From Bacillus sp. FJAT-45037 (GTDB lineage Bacteria > Bacillota > Bacilli > Bacillales > Bacillaceae_D), in assembly GCF_002797325.1 (NCBI RefSeq), contig NZ_KZ454938.1, forward strand, positions 1,190,267 to 1,254,266: 64,000 bases of DNA, given 5' to 3'. The first letter of the stretch is position 1; the number at the start of each line of letters is the position of its first letter. The notes beneath the pieces are model-generated. The model was not told the DNA's origin. It ran no database searches and saw only the letters and a list, made by a program, of their open reading frames with translations. This document shows, in pieces, positions 26,032 through 33,889 of the stretch. The translations under genes and the position numbers were made by a program.

Positions 26032-26448
26032 ATGAGGATTGCCTTGATCGCACATGATAAAAAGAAGGATCAAATGGTACAATTTGTTATTGCCTATGAA
26101 CACATCCTCACAAAACACGAACTATATGGTACAGGTACGACTGGAACACGAGTAATGGAAGCGACTTCGCTTATAGTGACTCGATTTAAGTCCGGACCTC
26201 TCGGAGGAGATCAACAAATTGGTGCGTTAGTTGCTGAAAATAAATTTGATCTGATTGTGTTCTTCCGTGATCCACTAACAGCTCAGCCACATGAACCTGA
26301 TGTCTCTGCACTTGTCCGTCTCTGTGATGTTCAAAATGTTCCACTAGCGACGAATTTAGGTACAGCGGAGGTTTTGATCAAAGGGCTAGAACGTGGAGAC
26401 TTAAATTGGCGGGAAGAGCTAGATGAAGGGGAAAAAGAAAATGACTAA
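26032..26448 (+). CDS. mgsA: Methylglyoxal synthase
   Basis: Converts dihydroxyacetone phosphate to methylglyoxal, a bypass that frees phosphate. The protein is 138 residues with the family motifs [21 protein letters not shown] (phosphate binding), [12 protein letters not shown] and the catalytic aspartate in [15 protein letters not shown]. It starts 13 bases after dapB with GGGGAGAG upstream and overlaps bshB1 by eight bases. Lying beside the bacillithiol genes makes sense because that thiol protects against methylglyoxal (inference). Confidence 0.96.
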   Translation: MRIALIAHDKKKDQMVQFVIAYEHILTKHELYGTGTTGTRVMEATSLIVTRFKSGPLGGDQQIGALVAENKFDLIVFFRDPLTAQPHEPDVSALVRLCDVQNVPLATNLGTAEVLIKGLERGDLNWREELDEGEKEND

Positions 26449-27160
26449 GCTTGATATTCTCGCCTTTGGGGCCCACCCTGACGATGTAGAGATCGGCATG
26501 GCTGGTGTACTCGCATTATATAGTCAAAAAGGATATAAAGTAGGGATTTGCAATTTAACCGAAGCGGAGCTATCGTCGAATGGGACCCCTAGCCAAAGGC
26601 AAAAAGAGGCGTCCATTGCGTGTGAAGTCATTGGTGCAGCAGAGAGAATTCAATTGAAGATGGGGGATCGAGCGCTTCGCTTTTTCACAGAAAGTGATCT
26701 GAATAAAATTGTTTCATTGATCCGCTACCATCAACCCAAAATTGTCTTTGCTCCCTATCATTTGGATCGCCATCCTGATCACGGAATGACAACAGAAATT
26801 ATTAAAGAAGCCATTTTTAATAGTGGCATTCGCAATTATCAATGTGGATACGATTACCCCGCACATCGTGTACATGAATTTCACTTGTATATGATCAATG
26901 GCTACGTGCAACCTGATTTCGTTATTGATATCACTGCGGTAATGGACCTGAAAATAGAGGCGCTCTCTGCGTACCAGTCTCAATTTGAAAAACAATCTGA
27001 TTCAGTCGATACACCACTCACAAATGGCTACATTGAAAAAGTAATAGCTCGAGAACGATTGTTTGGTAGTGAGGTAGGTGTCTCGTATGCAGAGGGGTTT
27101 AAAACAACGAAGCCTATGCTAGTCAAAGATTTACTCGAAATGAGTGAAGAGAAGCGATGA
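26441..27160 (+). CDS. bshB1: N-acetyl-alpha-D-glucosaminyl-L-malate deacetylase
   Basis: Removes the acetyl group from GlcNAc-malate, the second step of bacillithiol synthesis. A LmbE-type zinc deacetylase of 239 residues: the metal-binding AHPDDVEIG near residue 10, HLDRHPDHG near 110, and an N-terminal Rossmann-like fold. The start at ATG 26441 overlaps the mgsA stop; a GTG-free ribosome site GAAGGGG lies upstream. Its TGA overlaps the bshA start in ATGA. Assigned to B1 rather than B2 because it sits in the mgsA-bshB1-bshA cluster. Confidence 0.94.
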   Translation: MTKLDILAFGAHPDDVEIGMAGVLALYSQKGYKVGICNLTEAELSSNGTPSQRQKEASIACEVIGAAERIQLKMGDRALRFFTESDLNKIVSLIRYHQPKIVFAPYHLDRHPDHGMTTEIIKEAIFNSGIRNYQCGYDYPAHRVHEFHLYMINGYVQPDFVIDITAVMDLKIEALSAYQSQFEKQSDSVDTPLTNGYIEKVIARERLFGSEVGVSYAEGFKTTKPMLVKDLLEMSEEKR

Positions 27161-28293
27161 AATTAAAAATTGGAATCTGTTGTTATCCGACGGTTGGCGG
27201 TTCTGGAGTGATTGCTACAGAACTTGGGAAACTACTCGCAGAAAGAGGGCATGAGGTACATTTTATCACCTCAAGTGTGCCGTTTAGATTAGATCGAGTT
27301 TACCCTAATATTTATTATCACGAAGTGGAAGTCAACCAATATTCTGTTTTTCAATATCCACCCTATGATTTAACATTAGCAAGCAAAATGGCGGAAGTCG
27401 CTAAACGTCAAAAACTTGACCTTATTCACGTACATTATGCTGTTCCACATGCTATTTGCGCGATTTTAGCTCGCCAGATGAGTACACATGATTTTAAGAT
27501 TGTCACAACATTACATGGTACCGATATTACAGTTCTCGGTTATGATCCATCCTTGCGTGAATTGATTCGCTTCGGAATTGAACAATCAGACCGAGTGACA
27601 GCGGTGTCTGATGATCTTGTCAAGCAAACTCAAGACTTAGTTCATACTTCAAAGCCAATTGATACCGTATATAATTTCATTGATGAACGAGTGTATCAAA
27701 AAACAGAAGTCAATGAATTGCGGCGTCATTATGGAATTGAAGAGGACGACAATGTATTGATTCACATTTCTAACTTTCGCCCTGTTAAGCGCGTAGGTGA
27801 TGTGATTAAAAGCTTTGCATTAATTAATGAACAGCTAAAATCTAAGTTGTTATTGATTGGAAACGGTCCAGAATTAGCCGTTGCTAGGGAACTAGTGCGT
27901 GAGTTGACCCTTGAAGATCAAGTCTTATTTCTTGGAAACCAAAAGCATATTGCCGAATTATTATCGATGAGTGATGTGAAACTTCTTCTAAGCGAGAAGG
28001 AAAGCTTTGGATTGGTTGCTCTTGAGGCAATGGCGTGTGGGGTGCCAGTGATCGGAACAAAAACAGGGGGAATACCTGAAGTGATCACCGATGGGGAAAA
28101 TGGCTATTTATGTGATGTAGGCGATGTCGAATGTGTAGCAAAACGAGCGATCGAACTTCTTTCTAACCGTCATTTACATAAAAATTTTGCAACTAATGCT
28201 GCAAAAAAAGTAAGGACTACATTCCATTCACACGGCATTGTTGAGCAATATGAAGCTATTTATCAAGAAGTACTAGATCAACCCTTAAAATAG
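27157..28293 (+). CDS. bshA: N-acetyl-alpha-D-glucosaminyl-L-malate synthase
   Basis: A GT4-type glycosyltransferase that joins GlcNAc from UDP-GlcNAc to L-malate, the first step of bacillithiol synthesis. It has 378 residues in two Rossmann-type domains: [19 protein letters not shown] at the N-terminus, [10 protein letters not shown] in the first domain, NFRPVKRV at the start of the second, and the donor-binding [21 protein letters not shown] segment cut here as [15 protein letters not shown]. Start overlaps the bshB1 stop. Followed after 28 bases by cca. Confidence 0.95.
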   Translation: MKLKIGICCYPTVGGSGVIATELGKLLAERGHEVHFITSSVPFRLDRVYPNIYYHEVEVNQYSVFQYPPYDLTLASKMAEVAKRQKLDLIHVHYAVPHAICAILARQMSTHDFKIVTTLHGTDITVLGYDPSLRELIRFGIEQSDRVTAVSDDLVKQTQDLVHTSKPIDTVYNFIDERVYQKTEVNELRRHYGIEEDDNVLIHISNFRPVKRVGDVIKSFALINEQLKSKLLLIGNGPELAVARELVRELTLEDQVLFLGNQKHIAELLSMSDVKLLLSEKESFGLVALEAMACGVPVIGTKTGGIPEVITDGENGYLCDVGDVECVAKRAIELLSNRHLHKNFATNAAKKVRTTFHSHGIVEQYEAIYQEVLDQPLK

Positions 28294-28321
28294 TAAGCAA
28301 AAAGTAGGAATGAGGAATAGA

Positions 28322-29464
28322 ATGAATCAATCAGTCATTCAAGCGGCAAAACCTGTGTTAAGGGAACTAGAGAATCACAATCACCGCGCCCACATTGTCG
28401 GTGGAGCGGTGAGAGATCTCTTATTAAACCGACCGATTGCTGACATTGATATTGTTACATCAGCTACAGCGGAACAAATCCAGGGTATCTTCCCAAAAAC
28501 CTTTCGCATGAATAATCAACATCAAACCGTGATTGTTCGTCATAGAGGCGAGTTATTTGAAGTAACAACTGAGAGAAATGGAAGTCTCGAAAATGATTTA
28601 CAGGCACGTGATTTCACGATTAATAGTATGGCGTTAAAAAGCAACGGGGATATTATCGACCCATTAGATGCTCAGTCCGATATTGAAAGAAAATGCATTC
28701 AATCAAATCAACCTGAGCACAGAATGACCGAAGATCCATTACGCATGCTACGTGCGATCCGTTTCATTAGTGATTTAGGATTTACTTGTGAAAGTGTCCT
28801 CTTACAAGTCATAAAAGGACAAGCACCGAAACTTCAAACGATTGCAATTGAACGTATCCTAAAAGAATTTTACAAGCTCGTTTGTGGAGAATTTCGAGAA
28901 CAAGCTCTTAAAGTCCTTCTAGAAACCGAGCTATACAAGCATTGCCAAATGGATTGTTTAAATGAAAAAAGTATAAAGAACATCCAAACGCTACCCGTAC
29001 TTGATGAGAGAAATGAACGATTGGTTTGGACGTTCCTTACTCAAGCATTAGGTCTTTCAGCTAATAGTGAATTAAAGGCCATGACTCGCTCTAATCAGCT
29101 CACAAAAGATGTGCGGCACCGCTTACTTGGTTTATCATTCCGCGATGAACATGAGTGGGATGTACAATCCCTTTATGCAGCTTCACTAGATGTGGCAAAA
29201 GATGTTGAGAAAATGAGATTCATGAAAGGACTTCGCTACATAAAGGATGAAACTTTGTTATCAATGTGGCGTAGTTTGCCCATTCATTCCAAACAAGAAT
29301 TAAACGTTTCGGGTGTGGATCTCATGACTCATTTTAAAAAAAATCCAGGGTCTTGGTTAAAAAGCGATTTAGAGTGGGTGGAGCAAGAGGTTATTTGTGG
29401 AAACCTCTTGAACGAAAAATCGACGATTCTCCGTGCTCTAACAGAGAGGGGTAATAAACAATGA
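28322..29464 (+). CDS. cca: CCA tRNA nucleotidyltransferase
   Basis: Adds or repairs the 3' CCA end of tRNAs without a template. The protein is 380 residues: class II nucleotidyltransferase head with GGAVRDLLL and the catalytic D41-I-D43, RDFTINSMAL, the flipping-type EDPLRMLRAIRF segment, and a helical C-terminal body. ATG 28322 is chosen because GAGGA precedes it at the right distance; ATG 28310 is in frame four codons upstream but has its only purine stretch directly against it. The ATGA overlap at its end couples it to birA. Confidence 0.94.
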   Translation: MNQSVIQAAKPVLRELENHNHRAHIVGGAVRDLLLNRPIADIDIVTSATAEQIQGIFPKTFRMNNQHQTVIVRHRGELFEVTTERNGSLENDLQARDFTINSMALKSNGDIIDPLDAQSDIERKCIQSNQPEHRMTEDPLRMLRAIRFISDLGFTCESVLLQVIKGQAPKLQTIAIERILKEFYKLVCGEFREQALKVLLETELYKHCQMDCLNEKSIKNIQTLPVLDERNERLVWTFLTQALGLSANSELKAMTRSNQLTKDVRHRLLGLSFRDEHEWDVQSLYAASLDVAKDVEKMRFMKGLRYIKDETLLSMWRSLPIHSKQELNVSGVDLMTHFKKNPGSWLKSDLEWVEQEVICGNLLNEKSTILRALTERGNKQ

Positions 29465-30438
29465 AAGAAAAGTTATTGAAAATATTCCTCGAGCATGAGG
29501 GAGAATACGTATCAGGTGAGAAAATCAGTCAAGAGTTAGGCTGCTCGCGTACAGCAATCTGGAAGCATATTGAGGAGCTAAGGAAAAATGGCTATCAACT
29601 CGATTCTGCGCCGCGAAAAGGGTACCGTATGATCTTTAAGGCAAACGGCATTCACACTCATGAAATAAAACAATATTTAAAGACTGAATTTCTAGGGCAA
29701 GAGTTGACGTATTTTGATGAAATTGATTCTACGCAATTTGTTGCACAGAAACTAGCGCAGAGTGGAGTCGAGGAAGGGCATGTCGTTGTAGCAAATGAGC
29801 AAACGGCTGGGAGAGGGAGGCTTGGACGCATATGGCATTCAAAGCCGAACTCAACAATTTCTATGAGCATTATTTTACGTCCGGAGTTGCCACCGCAAAA
29901 GACACCGCAACTTACATTGTTAGCAGCAGTAGCAGTTGTTCGCGCAATTAAAAAAAATACAGGACTATCATGTGATATTAAATGGCCAAACGATATTTTG
30001 CTCGGTGGTAAAAAATTAGTGGGAATACTAACTGAAATGCAAGCTGATCCTGATCTTGTTCATTCGGTTATTGTAGGAATTGGCATTAATGTTAATCAAG
30101 ATGAGGACGATTTTGCTGATGATATTAAAGATATTGCGACCTCTTTAAAAGTGGCATCGAAACATACAGTCGATCGAGCGCGCTTAATTGCTGATTTATT
30201 AGCTGAATTTGAATGGCTCTATCAACAATATATTAATGAGGGCTTTGGTATGATTCGACCATTATGGGAATCGCATTGCATTAGTGTCGGAACGAACATT
30301 TATGCACGAACAATGAAAGAAGTGATCTACGGCTATGCGAAAGGGATAACCGATGATGGTGTCTTGCTTGTTGAAGACGAAAAAGGAAAAGTCCATTCGA
30401 TTTATTCTGCTGATATTGAAATTGATCCCTCTACGTAA
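29461..30438 (+). CDS. birA: Biotin operon repressor and biotin-protein ligase
   Basis: Attaches biotin to carboxylase carrier proteins and represses biotin genes. The protein is 325 residues: an N-terminal winged helix (about 1-65, GEKISQELGCSRTAIWKHIE), the ligase domain with the adenylate-binding GRGRLGR near residue 120 and KWPNDILLGGKKLVGIL, and a C-terminal SH3-like domain. It overlaps cca by four bases. The ligase-plus-repressor type is shown by the intact helix-turn-helix. Confidence 0.96.
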   Translation: MKEKLLKIFLEHEGEYVSGEKISQELGCSRTAIWKHIEELRKNGYQLDSAPRKGYRMIFKANGIHTHEIKQYLKTEFLGQELTYFDEIDSTQFVAQKLAQSGVEEGHVVVANEQTAGRGRLGRIWHSKPNSTISMSIILRPELPPQKTPQLTLLAAVAVVRAIKKNTGLSCDIKWPNDILLGGKKLVGILTEMQADPDLVHSVIVGIGINVNQDEDDFADDIKDIATSLKVASKHTVDRARLIADLLAEFEWLYQQYINEGFGMIRPLWESHCISVGTNIYARTMKEVIYGYAKGITDDGVLLVEDEKGKVHSIYSADIEIDPST

Positions 30439-30455
30439 TCTTTTTCTGTTATACT

Positions 30456-30657
30456 TTTGTGGGAGGGCTGTATCTATATAGAGCGGCACCTCAACATGAT
30501 CCAAAAGTGATGAATAAAAGGTTCTGCCTTGATCCTAAAAGGACTAGGACAGAGGGATTCAGTAACAAAATGCATAGATGCGGATGAGCGATTGTTCATC
30601 TGATTGATTTCACATGCAAAAATCCTTCTTTAGTTATAATAGGGAAGGATTTTTTTG
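30456..30657 (+). ncRNA. panB leader, resembling the pan RNA motif, ending in an attenuator
   Basis: The 271 bases between birA and panB contain no gene but ordered RNA structure. Hairpin 1 (30463-30492): GAGG-GCTG pairs with CGGC-A-CCTC, leaving one A bulged on the 3' side. Hairpin 2 (30523-30553): TCTG-CCT pairs with AGG-A-CAGA, again with a bulged A at the equivalent place, topped by TCCT/AGGA. These tandem bulged-A hairpins before panB fit the known pan RNA motif of Firmicutes. A terminator-like hairpin follows at 30618. The motif name is from memory of its description and needs a covariance search; a promoter box TATACT lies at 30450-30455 but without a good -35. Confidence 0.55.
30618..30657 (+). 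terminator. Terminator in the panB leader
   Basis: AAATCCTTC and GAAGGATTT close a 15-base loop and are followed by a T-run. It lies about 55 bases before panB, so it either ends birA transcripts or acts as an attenuator for panBCD. Confidence 0.8.
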
Positions 30658-30709
30658 TGGGTTTATGCATTGTTAATGAAGCCCTCCTCTAAAAAAAGGA
30701 GGAAAAGAC

Positions 30710-31543
30710 ATGAAAACAACTGCAGATTTTAAAAAGATGAAGCAATCAAAAAATAAGATTGCGATGATGACCGCGTATGATGCGCCATCTGCGAGGCACC
30801 TCGAACAAGCTGAAGTGGATATGATTTTAGTAGGAGATTCACTAGGTATGGTCGTATTAGGGTATGATTCAACCATTCCTGTCACTATGGATGACATGGT
30901 CATGCATACGAAAGCAGTTAAGCGCGGGGCTACTAATACGTTTGTTGTGACGGACCTACCTTATTTAACGTATCACACCGACTTAATGGAAACGTTTAGC
31001 CACGCCAAGCGTTTAATGCAAGACGCCGGTGCGAATGCGATCAAACTTGAGGGCGCGGGTGATGTTATTACCACGATTGAAAAGTTAACGAACGCAGGAG
31101 TACCTGTCATGGGACACCTCGGTCTGACGCCGCAGTCGGTAGCTGTTATGGGCGGATACAAAGTTCAAGGCAAGGATATTGAAGCTGCAAGAAGTCTTCT
31201 GCACGATGCAAAGGCAATAGAGAAAGCTGGAGCCTTTGCGCTTGTGCTTGAATGTGTCCCAGAACAATTAGCTGCTTTAATCACCGAAGAGTTATCTATC
31301 CCTGTTATTGGCATTGGAGCTGGAGAAAAGACAGATGGACAAGTTCTCGTTTACCATGATGTCATTGGGTATGGTTCGATTCATGTGCCTAAGTTTGTTA
31401 AAGGCTATGCCGATGTATCCTCGGTCATTCAAACTGCGGTTAATCAATATGTAACCGAAGTAAAACATGTGCAATTCCCTGAAAAGAAGCACCAATTTAC
31501 AATGAATGATGAAGTAATTGAACAGTTGTACGGAGGAGAATAG
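30710..31543 (+). CDS. panB: 3-Methyl-2-oxobutanoate hydroxymethyltransferase
   Basis: Makes ketopantoate, the first committed step of pantothenate (coenzyme A) synthesis, with methylene-tetrahydrofolate. The protein is 277 residues with [19 protein letters not shown], the metal site region [30 protein letters not shown], and [20 protein letters not shown] in two conserved blocks. Shine-Dalgarno AAAGGAGGAAAA. First gene of panBCD, two bases before panC. Confidence 0.97.
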   Translation: MKTTADFKKMKQSKNKIAMMTAYDAPSARHLEQAEVDMILVGDSLGMVVLGYDSTIPVTMDDMVMHTKAVKRGATNTFVVTDLPYLTYHTDLMETFSHAKRLMQDAGANAIKLEGAGDVITTIEKLTNAGVPVMGHLGLTPQSVAVMGGYKVQGKDIEAARSLLHDAKAIEKAGAFALVLECVPEQLAALITEELSIPVIGIGAGEKTDGQVLVYHDVIGYGSIHVPKFVKGYADVSSVIQTAVNQYVTEVKHVQFPEKKHQFTMNDEVIEQLYGGE

Positions 31544-31545
31544 GC

Positions 31546-32400
31546 ATGAATATAGTTAAAACCATTCACGACCTCCAAGAAAAGGTTACTTCTTTCAAAA
31601 ATAAGGATTTGTCGATTGGTTTTGTTCCTACGATGGGGTACTTACATGAAGGTCATATAAGCTTACTTAAAGAAGCGCGTAATAATCATGATGTCGTCGT
31701 GTTAAGTATCTTTGTTAACCCTCTTCAATTTGGTCCAAATGAAGATCTTGATCGTTACCCTCGAGATTTCAATCGTGATGAAGAACTCGCACGAGAAGCT
31801 GGAGTAGATCTTCTCTTTTACCCTTCTGTAGAAGAAATGTATCCAGGTGAGTCTTCAATGATCATTCATGTGAAAGAAGGCGTTGATGTATTATGTGGGG
31901 CAAGCCGTCCCGGTCATTTTGATGGTGTTGCTACTGTTGTTATGAAGTTGCTTATGCTTGTGCAACCAGACCAAGCGTTCTTTGGACAAAAAGATGCTCA
32001 GCAAGTGGCTATCATTACCAATATGGTTCAAATGTTTAATGTTCCAGTAAAGATCGTTCCAGTTTCGACCGTGAGAGAAGAGGATGGACTAGCGAAAAGT
32101 TCTAGGAATGTTTATTTATCAGAGACTGAACGAAAAGAAGCACCGATTATTTTTCAGACACTTGAACGGGCGCGTGAAAAAATCAAAGCAGGAGAACACG
32201 ATGGTTCTGTGATCGTCAATTTTGTTAAAGATGAGTTACGGCGCATGACGTTATCTGAAATTGATTATGTAGAATTAGTTAGTTACCCAGCTCTTCGACG
32301 TGTTGAAAAAATAGAAGAGACCGTATTGCTTGCTGTAGCATGTAAATTTAAACAAGCTCGCTTAATAGATAATTTTATTGTAACTAGGAGTGAATCATAA
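31546..32400 (+). CDS. panC: Pantothenate synthetase
   Basis: Joins pantoate and beta-alanine with ATP. The protein is 284 residues with the nucleotide-binding [14 protein letters not shown] near residue 28, [23 protein letters not shown] in two pieces, [13 protein letters not shown], and [12 protein letters not shown] near 185. ATG 31546 follows the panB stop directly, with CGGAGGAG within the end of panB. Confidence 0.97.
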   Translation: MNIVKTIHDLQEKVTSFKNKDLSIGFVPTMGYLHEGHISLLKEARNNHDVVVLSIFVNPLQFGPNEDLDRYPRDFNRDEELAREAGVDLLFYPSVEEMYPGESSMIIHVKEGVDVLCGASRPGHFDGVATVVMKLLMLVQPDQAFFGQKDAQQVAIITNMVQMFNVPVKIVPVSTVREEDGLAKSSRNVYLSETERKEAPIIFQTLERAREKIKAGEHDGSVIVNFVKDELRRMTLSEIDYVELVSYPALRRVEKIEETVLLAVACKFKQARLIDNFIVTRSES

Positions 32401-32402
32401 AA

Positions 32403-32786
32403 ATGTATCGAACAATGATGAAAGCTAAAATCCATAGAGCGCGTGTGACGGAATCTAATTTAAACTATGTCGGTAGTATTACGATTGATGAAGACTTAAT
32501 GGACGCTGTCGATCTTCTCGAGAATGAAAAAGTTCAAATTGTGAATAATAACAACGGTGCAAGATTTGAGACGTATGTTATTAAAGGGCCCAGAGGTAGT
32601 GGGGTTATTTGTTTAAATGGTGCCGCTGCAAGACTCGTTCAAAAGGACGATGTAGTTATTATTTTATCTTACGTATTAGTTGAAGAGGCAAGAGTGAACT
32701 CACACGAACCGCGAGTGGCGATTATGGATGAATCTAATCAAATTGTTGAAATGTTAGCCAAAGAGCCAGCTTCTACCGTTTTATAA
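32403..32786 (+). CDS. panD: Aspartate 1-decarboxylase precursor
   Basis: Makes beta-alanine from aspartate. The 127-residue proenzyme cleaves itself between G24 and S25 (NYVGSITID) to create the pyruvoyl group; [15 protein letters not shown] is the conserved later block. It starts two bases after panC. No clear terminator follows before the TPR gene 66 bases on. Confidence 0.97.
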   Translation: MYRTMMKAKIHRARVTESNLNYVGSITIDEDLMDAVDLLENEKVQIVNNNNGARFETYVIKGPRGSGVICLNGAAARLVQKDDVVIILSYVLVEEARVNSHEPRVAIMDESNQIVEMLAKEPASTVL

Positions 32787-32852
32787 ATCGCATATTCCCC
32801 TTCTATTCGTTGAACACTGAGCAAGAGGAGTGACACGGGAGGAGGGGTTTTT

Positions 32853-33857
32853 TTGGGGGATATGATCCGAAGTTGGAATGAGTTGTATCAAGCGATTGAA
32901 ACACACTGGAGCTCGTTTACTGTGACAGAAAAAAAGGAACAATTAACTTTTTTAGAGGAGTCAGCCCAATCCCTTTTAGATTCGTGGGGAGAAATGGAAG
33001 AAAAATTGGCTGTACTAAAACAAAAAGAAAACACAGAAGAGACGATACGACCGACCTATCAAAGTGTTGGGACGAGTTATTATATATTGGAGTTATTTGA
33101 TAAAGCGCAGAAAGCTTTGTTGCGTGAACAGGCCACCGGTGCCGAAAATGAACTAAGAATGCTCTATTTAGGGTTTTCTGCTCTCTATACGAACGATGAT
33201 CATGTTGTGCTTGAAACATTCCTTTATCTTATTCAAACGTCACGTTCGCAGATGATTCGTCATTTTTCTTATGTAGGTTTAGGCTGTTACTACACACAGC
33301 TTGATCAGATTGAAAAAGCGACTGAATTATTTCAACATGCGAATGAGCTTACAACAAGTGCAGATGTTGTGTATAATTTAGGAGTATGTCATTATGTGAA
33401 TAAACATTTTTCCATAGCCAAAACATTTTTCAACGAAACATTAAAAATGTTACCCGAAGACGGTGAGTCCTATTTTCTATTAGGGTGCTGTGAATGGGAA
33501 CTTGGAAATCGAAAAAAAGCATGGGAATGTTTGTTGAGTGCTCTAGGTCTGTTGTATTCAAAAGAATCGTTACTTGCTTTTGCTAAAATGAGCGAATGGC
33601 ATGGTCATCATCAAATTGCTATTCATTGTTACAAACGTATTGAAGATTTAACGGAACGTTCGTCTGAAACAACTCATGGATTGGCATGGAATTACGCTCT
33701 TATGGATGAATATGAGAAGGCTATCAACTTATTCTCGGAACTGACAATGAATGATCCACACGATTTAGACGTAAGGCGATCAATTAACTGGTTAGTTGAT
33801 TATTGGCCGAAGTTATTATCATCTGAACTTAAAACTCGCTGTGTAGTAAATGCTTAG
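32853..33857 (+). CDS. TPR-repeat protein of unknown function
   Basis: A 334-residue soluble protein. Residues about 130-310 contain several tetratricopeptide units (SYVGLGCYYTQLDQIEKATELF, VVYNLGVCHYVNKHFSIAKTFF, SYFLLGCCEWELGNRKKAWEC). The N-terminal 100 residues are helical and glutamate-rich. TTG start at 32853 lies seven bases after AGGAGG; the first ATG is at 32862, farther than usual from that site. I find no counterpart at this point in the B. subtilis order between panD and dinG. A role as a protein-binding scaffold is the most that can be said. Confidence 0.78.
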   Translation: MGDMIRSWNELYQAIETHWSSFTVTEKKEQLTFLEESAQSLLDSWGEMEEKLAVLKQKENTEETIRPTYQSVGTSYYILELFDKAQKALLREQATGAENELRMLYLGFSALYTNDDHVVLETFLYLIQTSRSQMIRHFSYVGLGCYYTQLDQIEKATELFQHANELTTSADVVYNLGVCHYVNKHFSIAKTFFNETLKMLPEDGESYFLLGCCEWELGNRKKAWECLLSALGLLYSKESLLAFAKMSEWHGHHQIAIHCYKRIEDLTERSSETTHGLAWNYALMDEYEKAINLFSELTMNDPHDLDVRRSINWLVDYWPKLLSSELKTRCVVNA

Positions 33858-33889
33858 CCCATTCGTGTATGGATGAACAGAGGTGAAAC

